From assembly GCF_900141845.1 (NCBI RefSeq), contig NZ_FQZB01000003.1:251709-315708 (forward strand): a DNA stretch of 64,000 nt, read 5' to 3'. Shown piece by piece: positions 15,746-24,842 of the stretch. This stretch comes from Clostridium cavendishii DSM 21758 (GTDB lineage Bacteria > Bacillota > Clostridia > Clostridiales > Clostridiaceae). The notes under the pieces are model-generated. The model did no database searches. It saw only the letters and a list, made by a program, of their open reading frames with translations, and had not been told where the DNA came from. The number at the start of each line of letters is the position of its first letter. The first letter of the stretch is position 1. The position numbers and the translations under genes were made by a program.

Positions 15746-16147
15746 CTAATTTAATAATAACTTATCGATATCTACTAATGTCACAATTCTATCGTCTAAA
15801 TTTACTATTCCTTTTATACAAGCTTGAGCTTTATCTCCGTCAAGTTTCTGAATGTCTTTTTCTTCTACTTCTAGAACCTCATCTACTTGATTTACTGATA
15901 CACCTACAAGTTCATCTTCAACCTTTAGTATAATGACATTAGTCTTGTCATTGTTTCCATGTGATACATTTAAAAGTAAATTAATATCCATAAGAGATAT
16001 TATACTTCCTCTTAAATTTATAAGTCCTTCTATATGACTTGGGGAGTTAGGAACTGTTGTAACTTTCATCATATCTGCAATGCTTTGAACTCTTGAGGTT
16101 TCAACAGCAAACTGCTCATCTCCTAGTCTAAAAACAACTATTTGCAT
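15746..16147 (-). CDS. cheW: Chemotaxis coupling protein CheW (first of two)
   Basis: CheW links chemoreceptors to CheA. The 133-residue product is a single CheW domain with two beta-barrels: QIVVFRLGDEQFAVETSRVQSI at the start, the VPNSPSHIEGLINLRGSIISLMDI segment (residues about 35-58) that touches CheA and receptors, and IVNLDDRIVTLVDIDKLL at the end. It lies between cheY and fliM. A second CheW-domain gene is at 21557-22006; this one is the more standard of the two. Confidence 0.95.
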   Translation of the reverse strand: MQIVVFRLGDEQFAVETSRVQSIADMMKVTTVPNSPSHIEGLINLRGSIISLMDINLLLNVSHGNNDKTNVIILKVEDELVGVSVNQVDEVLEVEEKDIQKLDGDKAQACIKGIVNLDDRIVTLVDIDKLLLN

Positions 16148-16168
16148 GAAAATTCCACCCCTTTCTTA

Positions 16169-16528
16169 TTAACCAAGTGCTTTTCTTATAGCTTCTAAAA
16201 CTCTATCTGCTTGGAAAGGCTTAACTATAAAATCTTTTGCTCCTGCTCTTATGGCATCCATAACCATTGATTGTTGGCCCATGGCACTACACATAATTAC
16301 CTTTGCTGCTGGATCTGAAGCTTTTATCGCTTTAACAGCTTCTATTCCATCCATATCTGGCATTGTTATATCCATAGTAACAATATCTGGTTTTTCCTTT
16401 TCATAAAGCTCTACTGCTTTTATTCCATTACTAGCTTCTCCTACGATTTCAAAACCATTTTTCTCCAAAATGTCCTTTATCATCATTCTCATGAAAGCTG
16501 CGTCATCTACAATTAATACTCTAGCCAT
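16169..16528 (-). CDS. cheY: Chemotaxis response regulator CheY
   Basis: A single receiver domain of 119 residues. Acidic pocket Asp8-Asp9, phospho-acceptor Asp53 (TMDITMPDMDG), the switch Ser in MCSAMGQ and the conserved Lys in DFIVKPF are all present, so it should be phosphorylated by CheA and bind FliM/FliY. Sequence is closest in style to Gram-positive CheY (MARVLIVDDAAFMRMMIKDIL). It lies directly after cheC, whose product dephosphorylates it. Confidence 0.97.
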   Translation of the reverse strand: MARVLIVDDAAFMRMMIKDILEKNGFEIVGEASNGIKAVELYEKEKPDIVTMDITMPDMDGIEAVKAIKASDPAAKVIMCSAMGQQSMVMDAIRAGAKDFIVKPFQADRVLEAIRKALG

Positions 16529-16544
16529 TTGTACATACCCCCAT

Positions 16545-17147
16545 CTAAATTACACCTATCGAATTTAATATTTTTTCTAACGAACCAGCTCTTGGAAGAT
16601 AGTAGAAATATCCACCTAGATTTTTAGCATCTTCACTTTTTAGTGTAGTTTCTATTTCTAAAATCTCATCTGAAAATTCAGCTGACTCTATAAACGTTGT
16701 TGATAGGATGGCACCCATCATATCATATGCCACTGCTGGTACAGAAGGCATTATCGAAAGTTTTGTTAAGTTCGCTATAGCGTTCATATATGAAGCAGAA
16801 ATTACATTTCCTATTTCACACAGAACTGAAGATCCCATTTCAGTAATATTATCTTCTCTCATACCTGTCAACTGTTCTATTATATCAAAAGCTACAGTTT
16901 TTTCAAATACAAAAAGTATATTTCCTGGTGTATCTCCTAAAACTCTGACAAGAACACCTGCCACTATATCTTCTTTAGCAATTAATCCATATATATCAGA
17001 AAAATTAATTATTTTTACTGATGGAACAGTCATATCTACTTTTCTATTTAGCATTTGTGATAGTGCTGTTGCTGCATTTCCAGCACCTATATTAGATACT
17101 TCCTTAATTGCATCAAGTTCCACTTCATTTAATTTTGAATAATTCAT
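16545..17147 (-). CDS. cheC: CheY-P phosphatase CheC
   Basis: CheC removes phosphate from CheY-P and is stimulated by CheD. The 200-residue protein carries both phosphatase helices, each with the Glu-x2-Asn pair: EVSNIGAGNAATALSQML (about residues 15-32) and CEIGNVISASYMNAIANL (about 108-125). Length and motif spacing are as expected for CheC. Together with cheD in the same operon it gives the third adaptation system known from Bacillus. Confidence 0.96.
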   Translation of the reverse strand: MNYSKLNEVELDAIKEVSNIGAGNAATALSQMLNRKVDMTVPSVKIINFSDIYGLIAKEDIVAGVLVRVLGDTPGNILFVFEKTVAFDIIEQLTGMREDNITEMGSSVLCEIGNVISASYMNAIANLTKLSIMPSVPAVAYDMMGAILSTTFIESAEFSDEILEIETTLKSEDAKNLGGYFYYLPRAGSLEKILNSIGVI

Positions 17148-17174
17148 AATATCATCTCCGCACCTTTACTAAAA

Positions 17175-19202
17175 TTATATTAATGCAGCTATATCAAGAA
17201 TTAATGTTACTAGCCCATTACCTAAGATAGTTGCACCGATGTATTCTTTTGAGCCTTGAAGAGTTTTTCCTAGTGGCTTTATAACAACTTCTTGTTGGCC
17301 TAGTAATGAATCTACTAAAATACCAACTTCTTTATTACCAACCTTAACTATTATAATAAAGTTTTTACCAGTGCGTTCTCCACCTATATTTAGTCTTTCT
17401 CTAAGTCTTACTAACGGAATTACATTTTCCCTATAAACTATAACTTCTTTTCCATTTGTCTTCTTTATTCTTTCTTCATTATAGTCTATTACTCTGTCTA
17501 TAAATCCTAGAGAAATTGCAAATGTTTCTTCAGCAACATTTACAAGTAATGCTTGAATTATTTGTAAAGTTAAAGGTAGCTTTATTATAAAAGCTGATCC
17601 TTTTCCAAGCTCACTAACTAAATCTACAGTTCCACCAAGTGCTGCTATTTTTGTTTTAACAACATCCATACCAACACCTCTACCTGAGATATCAGTTACT
17701 ACTTCATTTGTACTAAAGCCTTGTGAAAAGATTAGATTTTTTATTTCGTCATCCGACATTCCTTCAGTACTAATACCGACTCTTTCAGCTTTAGCTTTTA
17801 CTTTCTCAACATTAACTCCAGCTCCATCATCTTCAACCTTTATTACCGCTTTTGTTCCTTCTTGGTATGCAGTAAGTTTAATAGTTCCAACAGGTGTTTT
17901 ACCATTTTCCACTCTGTCTTCAGCACTTTCAACACCATGGTCTGCTGCATTTCTAAGTAAATGTATAAGTGGTTCTCCAATTTCATCAATTACAGTTCTA
18001 TCAAGTTCTGTATCTTGACCTTCAATAATAAAGTTAATTTCTTTATTAAGTTCTACTGATAAATCTCTAATCATTCTTGGGAACCTATTAAACACAATGT
18101 CAAGTGGTAACATTCTTATCTTCATTACTAAATCTTGAAGATCTGATGTAGTTCTTGCAACCTGTTCCAGTGTTTCATTTAAATCAGTTGATCTGTATTG
18201 TGAACTTATTTGTTCAAGTCTAGTTCTATGAATAACTAGCTCTGACACCATATTCATAAGTTTATCTAACCTATCTAAATCAACTCTTACAGATTGATGT
18301 GCTTTTTTATGTTCTTTAACAACCGGCTTTTGTCTTACAGGTTGAACTGCTTCTTTTGGTTCAACTTTTTTTACTTTTTCTTCTTGTTTAACATTTTTAG
18401 TTATTTCTGGTGCTTTTTGTTTATTTGAATTATCGTCTTCATTATTTACATCGACCTCTGAGACCAAAACTTTATTAACTTCTGAAATATTTACTATTAT
18501 ATTTTTAAGTTCATCAACTGTTAATTGAGTTAAAACCACTATTTCAAGTGCAAAATCAAAATTTTCACCTTCTATATCTTCTGTAGTTGGATAAGATTTT
18601 ATTATTTCACCAATATCCTCAATTTCTTTAAATATTAAAAAGGCTCTTGCTGATTTCAGAAGTGTATTTGGACTTAGTTCTATAGATGCACTTAAAGCTC
18701 TATAACCTTTATCTTTAGCTTGTTTTATTACACTTATATCATATTGGTTTAGTTTTAATAAAGAAAAATTATTATCAATGTCTTTATTGCCTAAAGTTAC
18801 TTCTTCTTTAACTTCTTCCTTTTCTCCTGAAGCAACTCCTTCTAAAGCTGATATTATATTAGTGATTTCAATAGAATCTTCAACACCTTCAGATATATTA
18901 TTAACCATCTTTTCTAGAGTATCCAAACAATCAAACAAAACAGTTACAACACTCTGTGTTACTTTTAATTCTCCTTCTCTAAATTTTGAAAGAACATCCT
19001 CCATCTTATGGGTAAGTTCTGCCATCTCATTAAAGCCCATTGTTGCTGCCATTCCTTTGATTGTATGTGCAACTCTAAATATCTCGTTTAATTTATCTAC
19101 ATCTTCTGGTTGTTGTTCTAAATATAATAATGCCTCATTTAAAGTTTGTAAATTATCAATAGATTCTTCCAAGAACATTGATAAATATTGTGATGTATCC
19201 AT
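17175..19202 (-). CDS. cheA: Chemotaxis histidine kinase CheA
   Basis: CheA autophosphorylates on receptor signal and passes phosphate to CheY and CheB. The 675-residue protein has all five domains: P1/HPt with phospho-His46 (RVAHTIKGMAATMGF), a P2 response-regulator docking region (about 140-240), a Lys/Glu/Pro-rich linker, the P3 dimerisation helices starting SVRVDLDRLDKLMNMVSELV, the P4 kinase domain with HLLRNAADHG (N box), EDDGAGV and GRGVGMDVV (G boxes), and a C-terminal CheW-like P5. All catalytic motifs are intact. Downstream of cheR in the operon. Confidence 0.98.
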   Translation of the reverse strand: MDTSQYLSMFLEESIDNLQTLNEALLYLEQQPEDVDKLNEIFRVAHTIKGMAATMGFNEMAELTHKMEDVLSKFREGELKVTQSVVTVLFDCLDTLEKMVNNISEGVEDSIEITNIISALEGVASGEKEEVKEEVTLGNKDIDNNFSLLKLNQYDISVIKQAKDKGYRALSASIELSPNTLLKSARAFLIFKEIEDIGEIIKSYPTTEDIEGENFDFALEIVVLTQLTVDELKNIIVNISEVNKVLVSEVDVNNEDDNSNKQKAPEITKNVKQEEKVKKVEPKEAVQPVRQKPVVKEHKKAHQSVRVDLDRLDKLMNMVSELVIHRTRLEQISSQYRSTDLNETLEQVARTTSDLQDLVMKIRMLPLDIVFNRFPRMIRDLSVELNKEINFIIEGQDTELDRTVIDEIGEPLIHLLRNAADHGVESAEDRVENGKTPVGTIKLTAYQEGTKAVIKVEDDGAGVNVEKVKAKAERVGISTEGMSDDEIKNLIFSQGFSTNEVVTDISGRGVGMDVVKTKIAALGGTVDLVSELGKGSAFIIKLPLTLQIIQALLVNVAEETFAISLGFIDRVIDYNEERIKKTNGKEVIVYRENVIPLVRLRERLNIGGERTGKNFIIIVKVGNKEVGILVDSLLGQQEVVIKPLGKTLQGSKEYIGATILGNGLVTLILDIAALI

Positions 19203-19215
19203 TTACTTATCCTCC

Positions 19216-19986
19216 TTATAGCTTGCTATAAATGAATGTAGATTTCTTTTCAAATCCAAATTCTTTATAGTTGTAAATACTTTCAGTAGCACCTACAAAT
19301 AGTAGTCCTCCTGGCTTTAGTGCTTTACTAAACTTCTTATATATCTCATTTTTAACATCTGTGTTAAAATATATAACTACATTTCTACACAATATAATAT
19401 CTAAATTACTTTCATAATTTTCTAATATAAGATCATGTTTTTTAAATGTAACCATATTTTTTATACCAGGATCTATTAAATATTTACTTCCTTCTACTTT
19501 AAAATACTTTTTCAAATTCTCCTGACTAACATTTTTCATTTCGTTATCTGTATATTCTCCAAGTTTAGCTTTACCTAATATAGTATTATCTATATCTGTT
19601 GCTAATATTTTGTGCATCACAGGACCTGTGGTATTATTCTTAAGAATCATAGCCACTGAATAAGGCTCACACCCTATAGAACATGCTGCACTCCATATTT
19701 TAAGGGGTTCCTTTTTAGTTAAATATGTAGTCTTCATAAGTTTTTCTAATTCGTCAAAAAGTTCAGGATTTCTAAAAAATTCAGTTACATTTATAGTTAT
19801 GAAATCTAAAAATTTTTGCCTTTGCTCACCATCTGATTTTATTAGTTTTGTATATTCATCTAAAGATTTAACTCCAACCCTTGACATAAGACTTTCTATT
19901 CTACGATGTAATTGATTTGGTTTATATGCCGAAAGATTTATACCTATTTCTCTATAAACCCATTTTTCAAATTCTAAAAAATCCAT
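19216..19986 (-). CDS. cheR: Chemotaxis methyltransferase CheR
   Basis: CheR methylates glutamates of chemoreceptors using S-adenosylmethionine. The 256-residue protein has the helical CheR N-domain (residues about 1-65, with QLHRRIESLMSRVG), then the Rossmann methyltransferase domain with NVTEFFRNPELF, KIWSAACSIGCEPYSVAM (SAM-binding loop), and ILCRNVVIYF. Length is normal; no C-terminal pentapeptide-binding extension is visible. Ribosome binding site AGGTG, 8 nt from ATG. Confidence 0.97.
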   Translation of the reverse strand: MDFLEFEKWVYREIGINLSAYKPNQLHRRIESLMSRVGVKSLDEYTKLIKSDGEQRQKFLDFITINVTEFFRNPELFDELEKLMKTTYLTKKEPLKIWSAACSIGCEPYSVAMILKNNTTGPVMHKILATDIDNTILGKAKLGEYTDNEMKNVSQENLKKYFKVEGSKYLIDPGIKNMVTFKKHDLILENYESNLDIILCRNVVIYFNTDVKNEIYKKFSKALKPGGLLFVGATESIYNYKEFGFEKKSTFIYSKL

Positions 19987-19997
19987 TTTATTAACAC

Positions 19998-21047
19998 CTA
20001 CTTTTTCACCAATTTAATTATTGCTGTAGAAACATCATGTAATCCTATAACCTCGTCAACCTTACCGGTTTCAAAGCAAGCTTTTGGCATGCCATATATT
20101 GTACAAGTAGATTCATCTTCAGATATAGTATATCCACCAGCATCCTTAACTGTTTCTGTACCTTTAGCTCCATCTCTTCCCATACCAGTTAATACTACCG
20201 AAAGAAGATTACCTTTATAAACTTCAACTGCACTTATAAATAATTTATCAACAGCAGGTCTAACTCCCCATATAGCTGGTTCTTCATTTAAAGATATTTT
20301 TTTATCCTTTGAAATTTCCATATGGAATCCACCTGGTGCTATATAAACACAATTTTTTTCTATGTTTTGATTTTGAGCACCTTCTACTACCTTAAGCTTT
20401 GAATTGTTATTAAGTCTTTCTGCAAAAGCTTTTGTGAAACCTTTAGGCATATGCTGAACGACAAACACTGGAACTCCTAAATCTTCAGGAAGTGCTGTTA
20501 TAACCTCATACAATGCTTTAGGGCCACCTGTTGATGCACCTATTAATACAGCTTCAAAGCGTTTATTACTAACAGCTCTATTTGGCATTTCTGTTTTCTT
20601 TCTTTCTGATATTATTGTTTTTTTTGGTATGATAAGAGGTTTTTTTATTTTAGAAACCATTCTTATTTTACTCACTAACTCAAATTTAACATTATTTATA
20701 TCTAATGATATTGAACCTGATGGCTTTGCAAGAAATTCTGCTGCTCCTAAGTCTAAACATTCTAATGTTAAACTAGAAGACCTTGTAGTAAGAGAACTCA
20801 ACATAATAACCTTAACTTCAGTTTGTTTTTCTTTTAATTTTCTAAGAGCTGTAATGCCATCCATTTTAGGCATCTCTACATCTAAAGTTATTATGTCAAC
20901 CTTAATTTTATCTAATTTTGTTAAGAGTTCTTCTCCATCTCTAGCGACAGCAACTACTTCCATATCATTTTCTTCATTTATCATATCTGATATTATTTTT
21001 CTCATTAAGGCAGAATCATCCACCACCATAATTTTTAATTTTTCCAA
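19998..21047 (-). CDS. cheB: Protein-glutamate methylesterase/deamidase CheB
   Basis: CheB demethylates and deamidates chemoreceptors and is activated by phosphorylation. N-terminal receiver domain with VVDDSALMRK and phospho-acceptor Asp in TLDVEMPKMDG; linker of about 40 residues; C-terminal esterase domain with catalytic Ser in GASTGGPKAL, His in VQHMPKGFT and Asp in GMGRDGAKG. The start is a TTG. Two in-frame TTG codons lie after GGAG; the one at 21047 has the better spacing (9 nt against 3 for 21053). Confidence 0.96.
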   Translation of the reverse strand: MEKLKIMVVDDSALMRKIISDMINEENDMEVVAVARDGEELLTKLDKIKVDIITLDVEMPKMDGITALRKLKEKQTEVKVIMLSSLTTRSSSLTLECLDLGAAEFLAKPSGSISLDINNVKFELVSKIRMVSKIKKPLIIPKKTIISERKKTEMPNRAVSNKRFEAVLIGASTGGPKALYEVITALPEDLGVPVFVVQHMPKGFTKAFAERLNNNSKLKVVEGAQNQNIEKNCVYIAPGGFHMEISKDKKISLNEEPAIWGVRPAVDKLFISAVEVYKGNLLSVVLTGMGRDGAKGTETVKDAGGYTISEDESTCTIYGMPKACFETGKVDEVIGLHDVSTAIIKLVKK

Positions 21048-21061
21048 TTTCAATCACTCCA

Positions 21062-21547
21062 CTACAGTTCTTTTACGCCCTGACCAACAATTCTTATTGT
21101 AACTCTCCCATCCTCCGCATCTAAAACCATAGTTCTTCCTTTATTACCTCCTACATCTTGAGCTTTAATAGGTATACTAAGAGTACCTAAAGCCCTTATT
21201 ACTGCATCACTATTTCTTTTTCCTATATCACTTATCATGCTCTTATCGGAAAAATTAAACATTGATGCTCCTCCAGCTATTTTAGCAGTCATACTTCTTT
21301 TTGAAGAACCAAGCTTCTCCATTTCTGTAACTAACATTGGTATGGCTAGATCAGCAAATTTTAATGGGTTTGATACTTCTTTAAATTGAGTACTATCTGG
21401 TAGCATTATATGTGCAAGCCCTGCTATTTTTCTTACTTTATCATAAATTGCTATTCCTATACAAGATCCTAAACCTATTGTCATGATTTTTCCTGGAGCG
21501 TTTACTGTGTTTAAATCCGCTATTCCAACCCTTATTTCAGCATTCAT
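21062..21547 (-). CDS. cheD: Chemoreceptor glutamine deamidase CheD
   Basis: CheD deamidates receptor glutamines and stimulates CheC. The 161-residue product has the catalytic Cys in GLGSCIGIAIYD (near residue 29), the His in GLAHIMLPDS and the conserved RIVGGASMF-like IAGGASMF segment. Length is usual. Next to cheB and upstream of cheC in the same operon. Confidence 0.95.
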   Translation of the reverse strand: MNAEIRVGIADLNTVNAPGKIMTIGLGSCIGIAIYDKVRKIAGLAHIMLPDSTQFKEVSNPLKFADLAIPMLVTEMEKLGSSKRSMTAKIAGGASMFNFSDKSMISDIGKRNSDAVIRALGTLSIPIKAQDVGGNKGRTMVLDAEDGRVTIRIVGQGVKEL

Positions 21548-21556
21548 ATTCTACAC

Positions 21557-22006
21557 CTAAAAAATTTTAGCCCTTTCCTCGTCATTAAGAAGTTTAGCTA
21601 AATCTAAAAGTATTATTATTTTACCTTCAAGTCTTATTAAACCTTTTATATATCTACTTGAAATATTCGCCTCTATAGCTTTTGGTTTTTCTACATCATC
21701 CTTGTTTACATCTCTAACTTCATAAACATTTTCAACTACAATTCCAAGCTTATCTCCACTTTCTTTAACAACTACAATTTTACTTTCATTAGTTATTTTA
21801 GATTCTGGAAAAGAAAACTTTTTAGCTAAATTTATTACTGGCAATATACTTTCTTCATAATTTATTACACCATCCATAAAAAAGGGAACCTCTGGAAGCG
21901 CTGTTGGAACTTCATATCCTAGTATTCTTTCTACCTCCATTATATCTGTAGCATAATTTTCTCCATTTAAACTAAATATAAGTATCTTTATTTCATTTAC
22001 AGCCAT
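21557..22006 (-). CDS. cheW: CheW-domain chemotaxis protein (second copy)
   Basis: A 149-residue single CheW domain. The start MAVNEIKILIFSLNGENYATDIMEVERILGY and the FMDGVINYEESILPVINLAKKF segment follow the CheW fold, but the usual IxGxxNLRG loop reads DGVINYEESI, so its contact with CheA or receptors may be changed. No receiver domain follows, so it is not a CheV. It lies between fapA and cheD, away from the other cheW at 15746-16147; a different subset of receptors could be its partner, which is inference. Confidence 0.88.
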   Translation of the reverse strand: MAVNEIKILIFSLNGENYATDIMEVERILGYEVPTALPEVPFFMDGVINYEESILPVINLAKKFSFPESKITNESKIVVVKESGDKLGIVVENVYEVRDVNKDDVEKPKAIEANISSRYIKGLIRLEGKIIILLDLAKLLNDEERAKIF

Positions 22007-22017
22007 TTATATACCCC

Positions 22018-23931
22018 CTATAGTTTTAATTTGTCTATTATCATGTCACCTGCTTCATTAATATAAACATGTACATCCCTAGCTTGTTCTTCCAGTAACA
22101 TTTCTCTTTCTCCTACAATAAATTTTGTATTTGAATAGGCAATTTCACACCAAATATGCCCTCTTCTAGAAACCTCTAAAGTGGTTTTAACTTCTCCAGT
22201 ACTTCCAACTATTTTAGCTTTTATTTCATTGGTTGCTTTTATATATCCACCTCGAACTACAGCCCCTAGACCTTTAAATATTACTTTATCCTTTGATACT
22301 ATTTCTGATATGTATGAACCTTTTTCATTGATTATAATATCTCCAGAGGAATACAACTTAGATTCTTGCACATAATTTAAAGTTAATGGTACAGGTATTG
22401 ATATTTCATTAGCTAATTCTTGTATTTTTTTATTCACAATATATAATATATCGTTTAATTCTGTAAAATACTTAATGTTTATAGGCGCTAAACCTATAAG
22501 TTTATTTTTTATTTTATCAACTATCTCAAATTCACTACCTGAATTTAACGCATTATATTTTATAACTCCCATGGAAACCTTAGGTATTTCTTTATATTTA
22601 TTTTCTATCAATACTTTTATTATTTCCCCATCTAACTTGTCATAACCTAATAAATTATACTTCTTAACTTCTTCTACTGTTTCTACAAGATCTTTGATAT
22701 TTTTATATAAAACTTCTAAGTTTTTCTTATATTCCTGTTTTAAAACATCTATAGCACCGACCTCAACAGTAGATGTTATTATATTTCCTAAAATAACGGT
22801 TTCACCATTAGATTTTATTACAGCTTTATCCACTTGACCACCAATTAAAGCTCCTGTCCCAGCTATAACAGTCATGCCAGGCATAACATTCCCATTTATC
22901 TTAACTTGACCACTAAAGTTTATATTACCTGTTGATAAATCCACATCACCTTCTACAGTATGTATACTATTAACTGAAATTATATCCCCAATATAAGACG
23001 GATTTCCACTAATATCTGCTACTATAGCATTCCCCTTAATACTACATCCACCACCAGCTTTCAGCTTTATTATTTTTAATTTTTCACAAGCTATTTCTTT
23101 TCCAAAAACATCTTTACCTGCTTCGCCTTCTTTTCCTTCTTGTTTAACTAAAAGTACATCTCCAGGATTAACAGTAGCTATATCACAAATTTCTCTAAAA
23201 TTAATATGATTTTCATCCTCATTAAAATGTTTTTCTATGATACTTTTAAATTTAATTTCTATTTCATCTTGTACAGTTGGTATTGGGTGTTTTCCTTTAG
23301 CAATAAGAAAATCCTGAACACTTTCTTTTTTTATTATTTCTTGCATATTTTCTTCTAAAATGCCATAAACTATTTTATTGTCAGATAAATTTTTCAAAAT
23401 TTCATCTCTTGTAAATAAAGGAGGATATTCCTTATTTATTTCCTTAATCTCTATAAATAATTCATTACTTTCTTCAGAATCTTTTAAACCATATTTAATA
23501 TTAGGTATATAGTTAATATCTACAAACGCTTCCATTTTATCTTCTGAAGTTCTTATATTCATAATTCTTTTAGATTCAATTTCCTCAAATTTAAATTCAA
23601 CATTGTCTTCTTCTAATACTTTTGCTTGTTTAACTTCTTCACCATTTACTATTAAAGTTACTTTATCTCTACAAATTAACCTACAAGGTGCTCCATTATT
23701 AATTGGATTCTTAATGAAAAGTTTTCCATCTTTAATAATCCCAGTTCCATTTACTATTTGACCTTTTGATGAACTATCTTTAACTATAACTTTTATTTTA
23801 ACATTCTTTTTTAAGAAACCACTTTTTTCAAGTATTTCGTACTCAATTTCATTTTTATTAACTTGAAAAACTTTAGTTGCTTTATTAATACATTCTTCAA
23901 TATTATGCCCTTCAAATATTTCTTCTCTCAT
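22018..23931 (-). CDS. fapA: FapA family (DUF342) protein
   Basis: A 637-residue member of the FapA/DUF342 family, linked to flagellar function and cell-surface processes in Firmicutes and other bacteria, exact role unresolved. The N-terminus (FEGHNIEECINKATKVF.V...EIEYEILEKSGFL, residues 5-43) resembles a Jag-N domain. The middle contains the family core, KQEGKEGEAGKDVFGKEI and a parallel beta-helix-like stretch (GNIVADISGNPSYIGDIISVNSIHTVEGDVDLSTGNI-type repeats, about 295-385), and a coiled coil near 390-430. It is the first gene of the chemotaxis operon, 10 bp upstream of cheW. Confidence 0.88.
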   Translation of the reverse strand: MREEIFEGHNIEECINKATKVFQVNKNEIEYEILEKSGFLKKNVKIKVIVKDSSSKGQIVNGTGIIKDGKLFIKNPINNGAPCRLICRDKVTLIVNGEEVKQAKVLEEDNVEFKFEEIESKRIMNIRTSEDKMEAFVDINYIPNIKYGLKDSEESNELFIEIKEINKEYPPLFTRDEILKNLSDNKIVYGILEENMQEIIKKESVQDFLIAKGKHPIPTVQDEIEIKFKSIIEKHFNEDENHINFREICDIATVNPGDVLLVKQEGKEGEAGKDVFGKEIACEKLKIIKLKAGGGCSIKGNAIVADISGNPSYIGDIISVNSIHTVEGDVDLSTGNINFSGQVKINGNVMPGMTVIAGTGALIGGQVDKAVIKSNGETVILGNIITSTVEVGAIDVLKQEYKKNLEVLYKNIKDLVETVEEVKKYNLLGYDKLDGEIIKVLIENKYKEIPKVSMGVIKYNALNSGSEFEIVDKIKNKLIGLAPINIKYFTELNDILYIVNKKIQELANEISIPVPLTLNYVQESKLYSSGDIIINEKGSYISEIVSKDKVIFKGLGAVVRGGYIKATNEIKAKIVGSTGEVKTTLEVSRRGHIWCEIAYSNTKFIVGEREMLLEEQARDVHVYINEAGDMIIDKLKL

Positions 23932-23958
23932 GATAATCCTCCCTTCTCATTTGTCCCC

Positions 23959-23967
23959 ATTATACCA
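23959..23967 (-). promoter_or_regulatory. Extended -10 promoter of the fapA-chemotaxis operon
   Basis: On the minus strand TGGTATAAT ends 28 bp before the fapA start, an extended -10 element (TGnTATAAT). The -35 position (TTAAGA, 17 nt upstream) is weak. No SigD-type sequence is present, so this operon is probably read by the main sigma factor. Confidence 0.6.
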
Positions 23968-23995
23968 TATAAAGAAAGTAATCTTAAACAAATAT

Positions 23996-24817
23996 TTACT
24001 TATTTTTTTCTATATATTTCTTTATATTTTCATTAAATAAGTTCATTATTGTTACTATAGTGTCATTTTCACTTGAATTAAAATTTATGTTTTCCACTCT
24101 ACGTATAGGCAAAACTTTAGGAGATGTTCCAGACATAAATAAGCCATCGAAAGTTTCTATTTCTTTGTAGTTAATGTCAACTTCACAAACCTTTATATTA
24201 TTTTTTTTGCAAAGCTCTATTATAGTACTTCTTGTTACTCCAGGTAATACAGCTTTAACATTTGAAGTATACACAGCCCCTCCCTTAACCATAAACATAT
24301 TAGAACGACTACCTTCTGTTATATTTCCATCATGATTTACAAGGATAGCTTCATAGGCATTTTTTTTCTTTATTTCTTCATTTACTGAATCTCTAAAGCT
24401 TTTATTTATTATCTTTGCATTAGGATTTTCTCTTTCAGCAAAATAGAAAATAGTATCTATCCCTTCCTTATACATTTCTTCTGTTGGATAACTATGTTTT
24501 ATAAAATAAGCTATTAAATTTTTTTCATCAATTAAGCTGTTATATAAAAATTTAATATTACCCACTTTAACATCATTTTTCTTTATTAATAAATCTACTT
24601 GATTTTTTATTTCCTCATAACTATACGGCATTTCTTTATTTATTAGTTTTAACGAATTACTCATTCTAGCTACATGTTTTTCTAAAAACATAGGAATACC
24701 CTCTGTAACTCTAAACACTTCATAAACTATACCTTTACTTGATAGTAATCCTTCATTAAATTTATCATTTTCCTTTATTTGACCATTTTCAATAAAATAA
24801 TTTAACATACATTCCAT
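23996..24817 (-). CDS. Class IV PLP-dependent aminotransferase / aminodeoxychorismate lyase family
   Basis: A 273-residue fold-type IV PLP enzyme. Visible family features are the substrate-side Arg region (FLEKHVARMSNSL), the probable PLP-binding lysine in the INKSFRDSV segment, the EGSRSNMF motif (Glu that contacts the pyridine nitrogen) and LPGVTRSTIIELC. The same fold serves branched-chain aminotransferases, D-amino acid aminotransferases and 4-amino-4-deoxychorismate lyase (PabC); the length suits any of them and no pab genes adjoin, so the substrate is left open. Ribosome binding site GAGGAG, 8 nt before ATG. Confidence 0.85.
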   Translation of the reverse strand: MECMLNYFIENGQIKENDKFNEGLLSSKGIVYEVFRVTEGIPMFLEKHVARMSNSLKLINKEMPYSYEEIKNQVDLLIKKNDVKVGNIKFLYNSLIDEKNLIAYFIKHSYPTEEMYKEGIDTIFYFAERENPNAKIINKSFRDSVNEEIKKKNAYEAILVNHDGNITEGSRSNMFMVKGGAVYTSNVKAVLPGVTRSTIIELCKKNNIKVCEVDINYKEIETFDGLFMSGTSPKVLPIRRVENINFNSSENDTIVTIMNLFNENIKKYIEKNK

Positions 24818-24842
24818 ATTTCTTACTCCTCAAATTATATAA

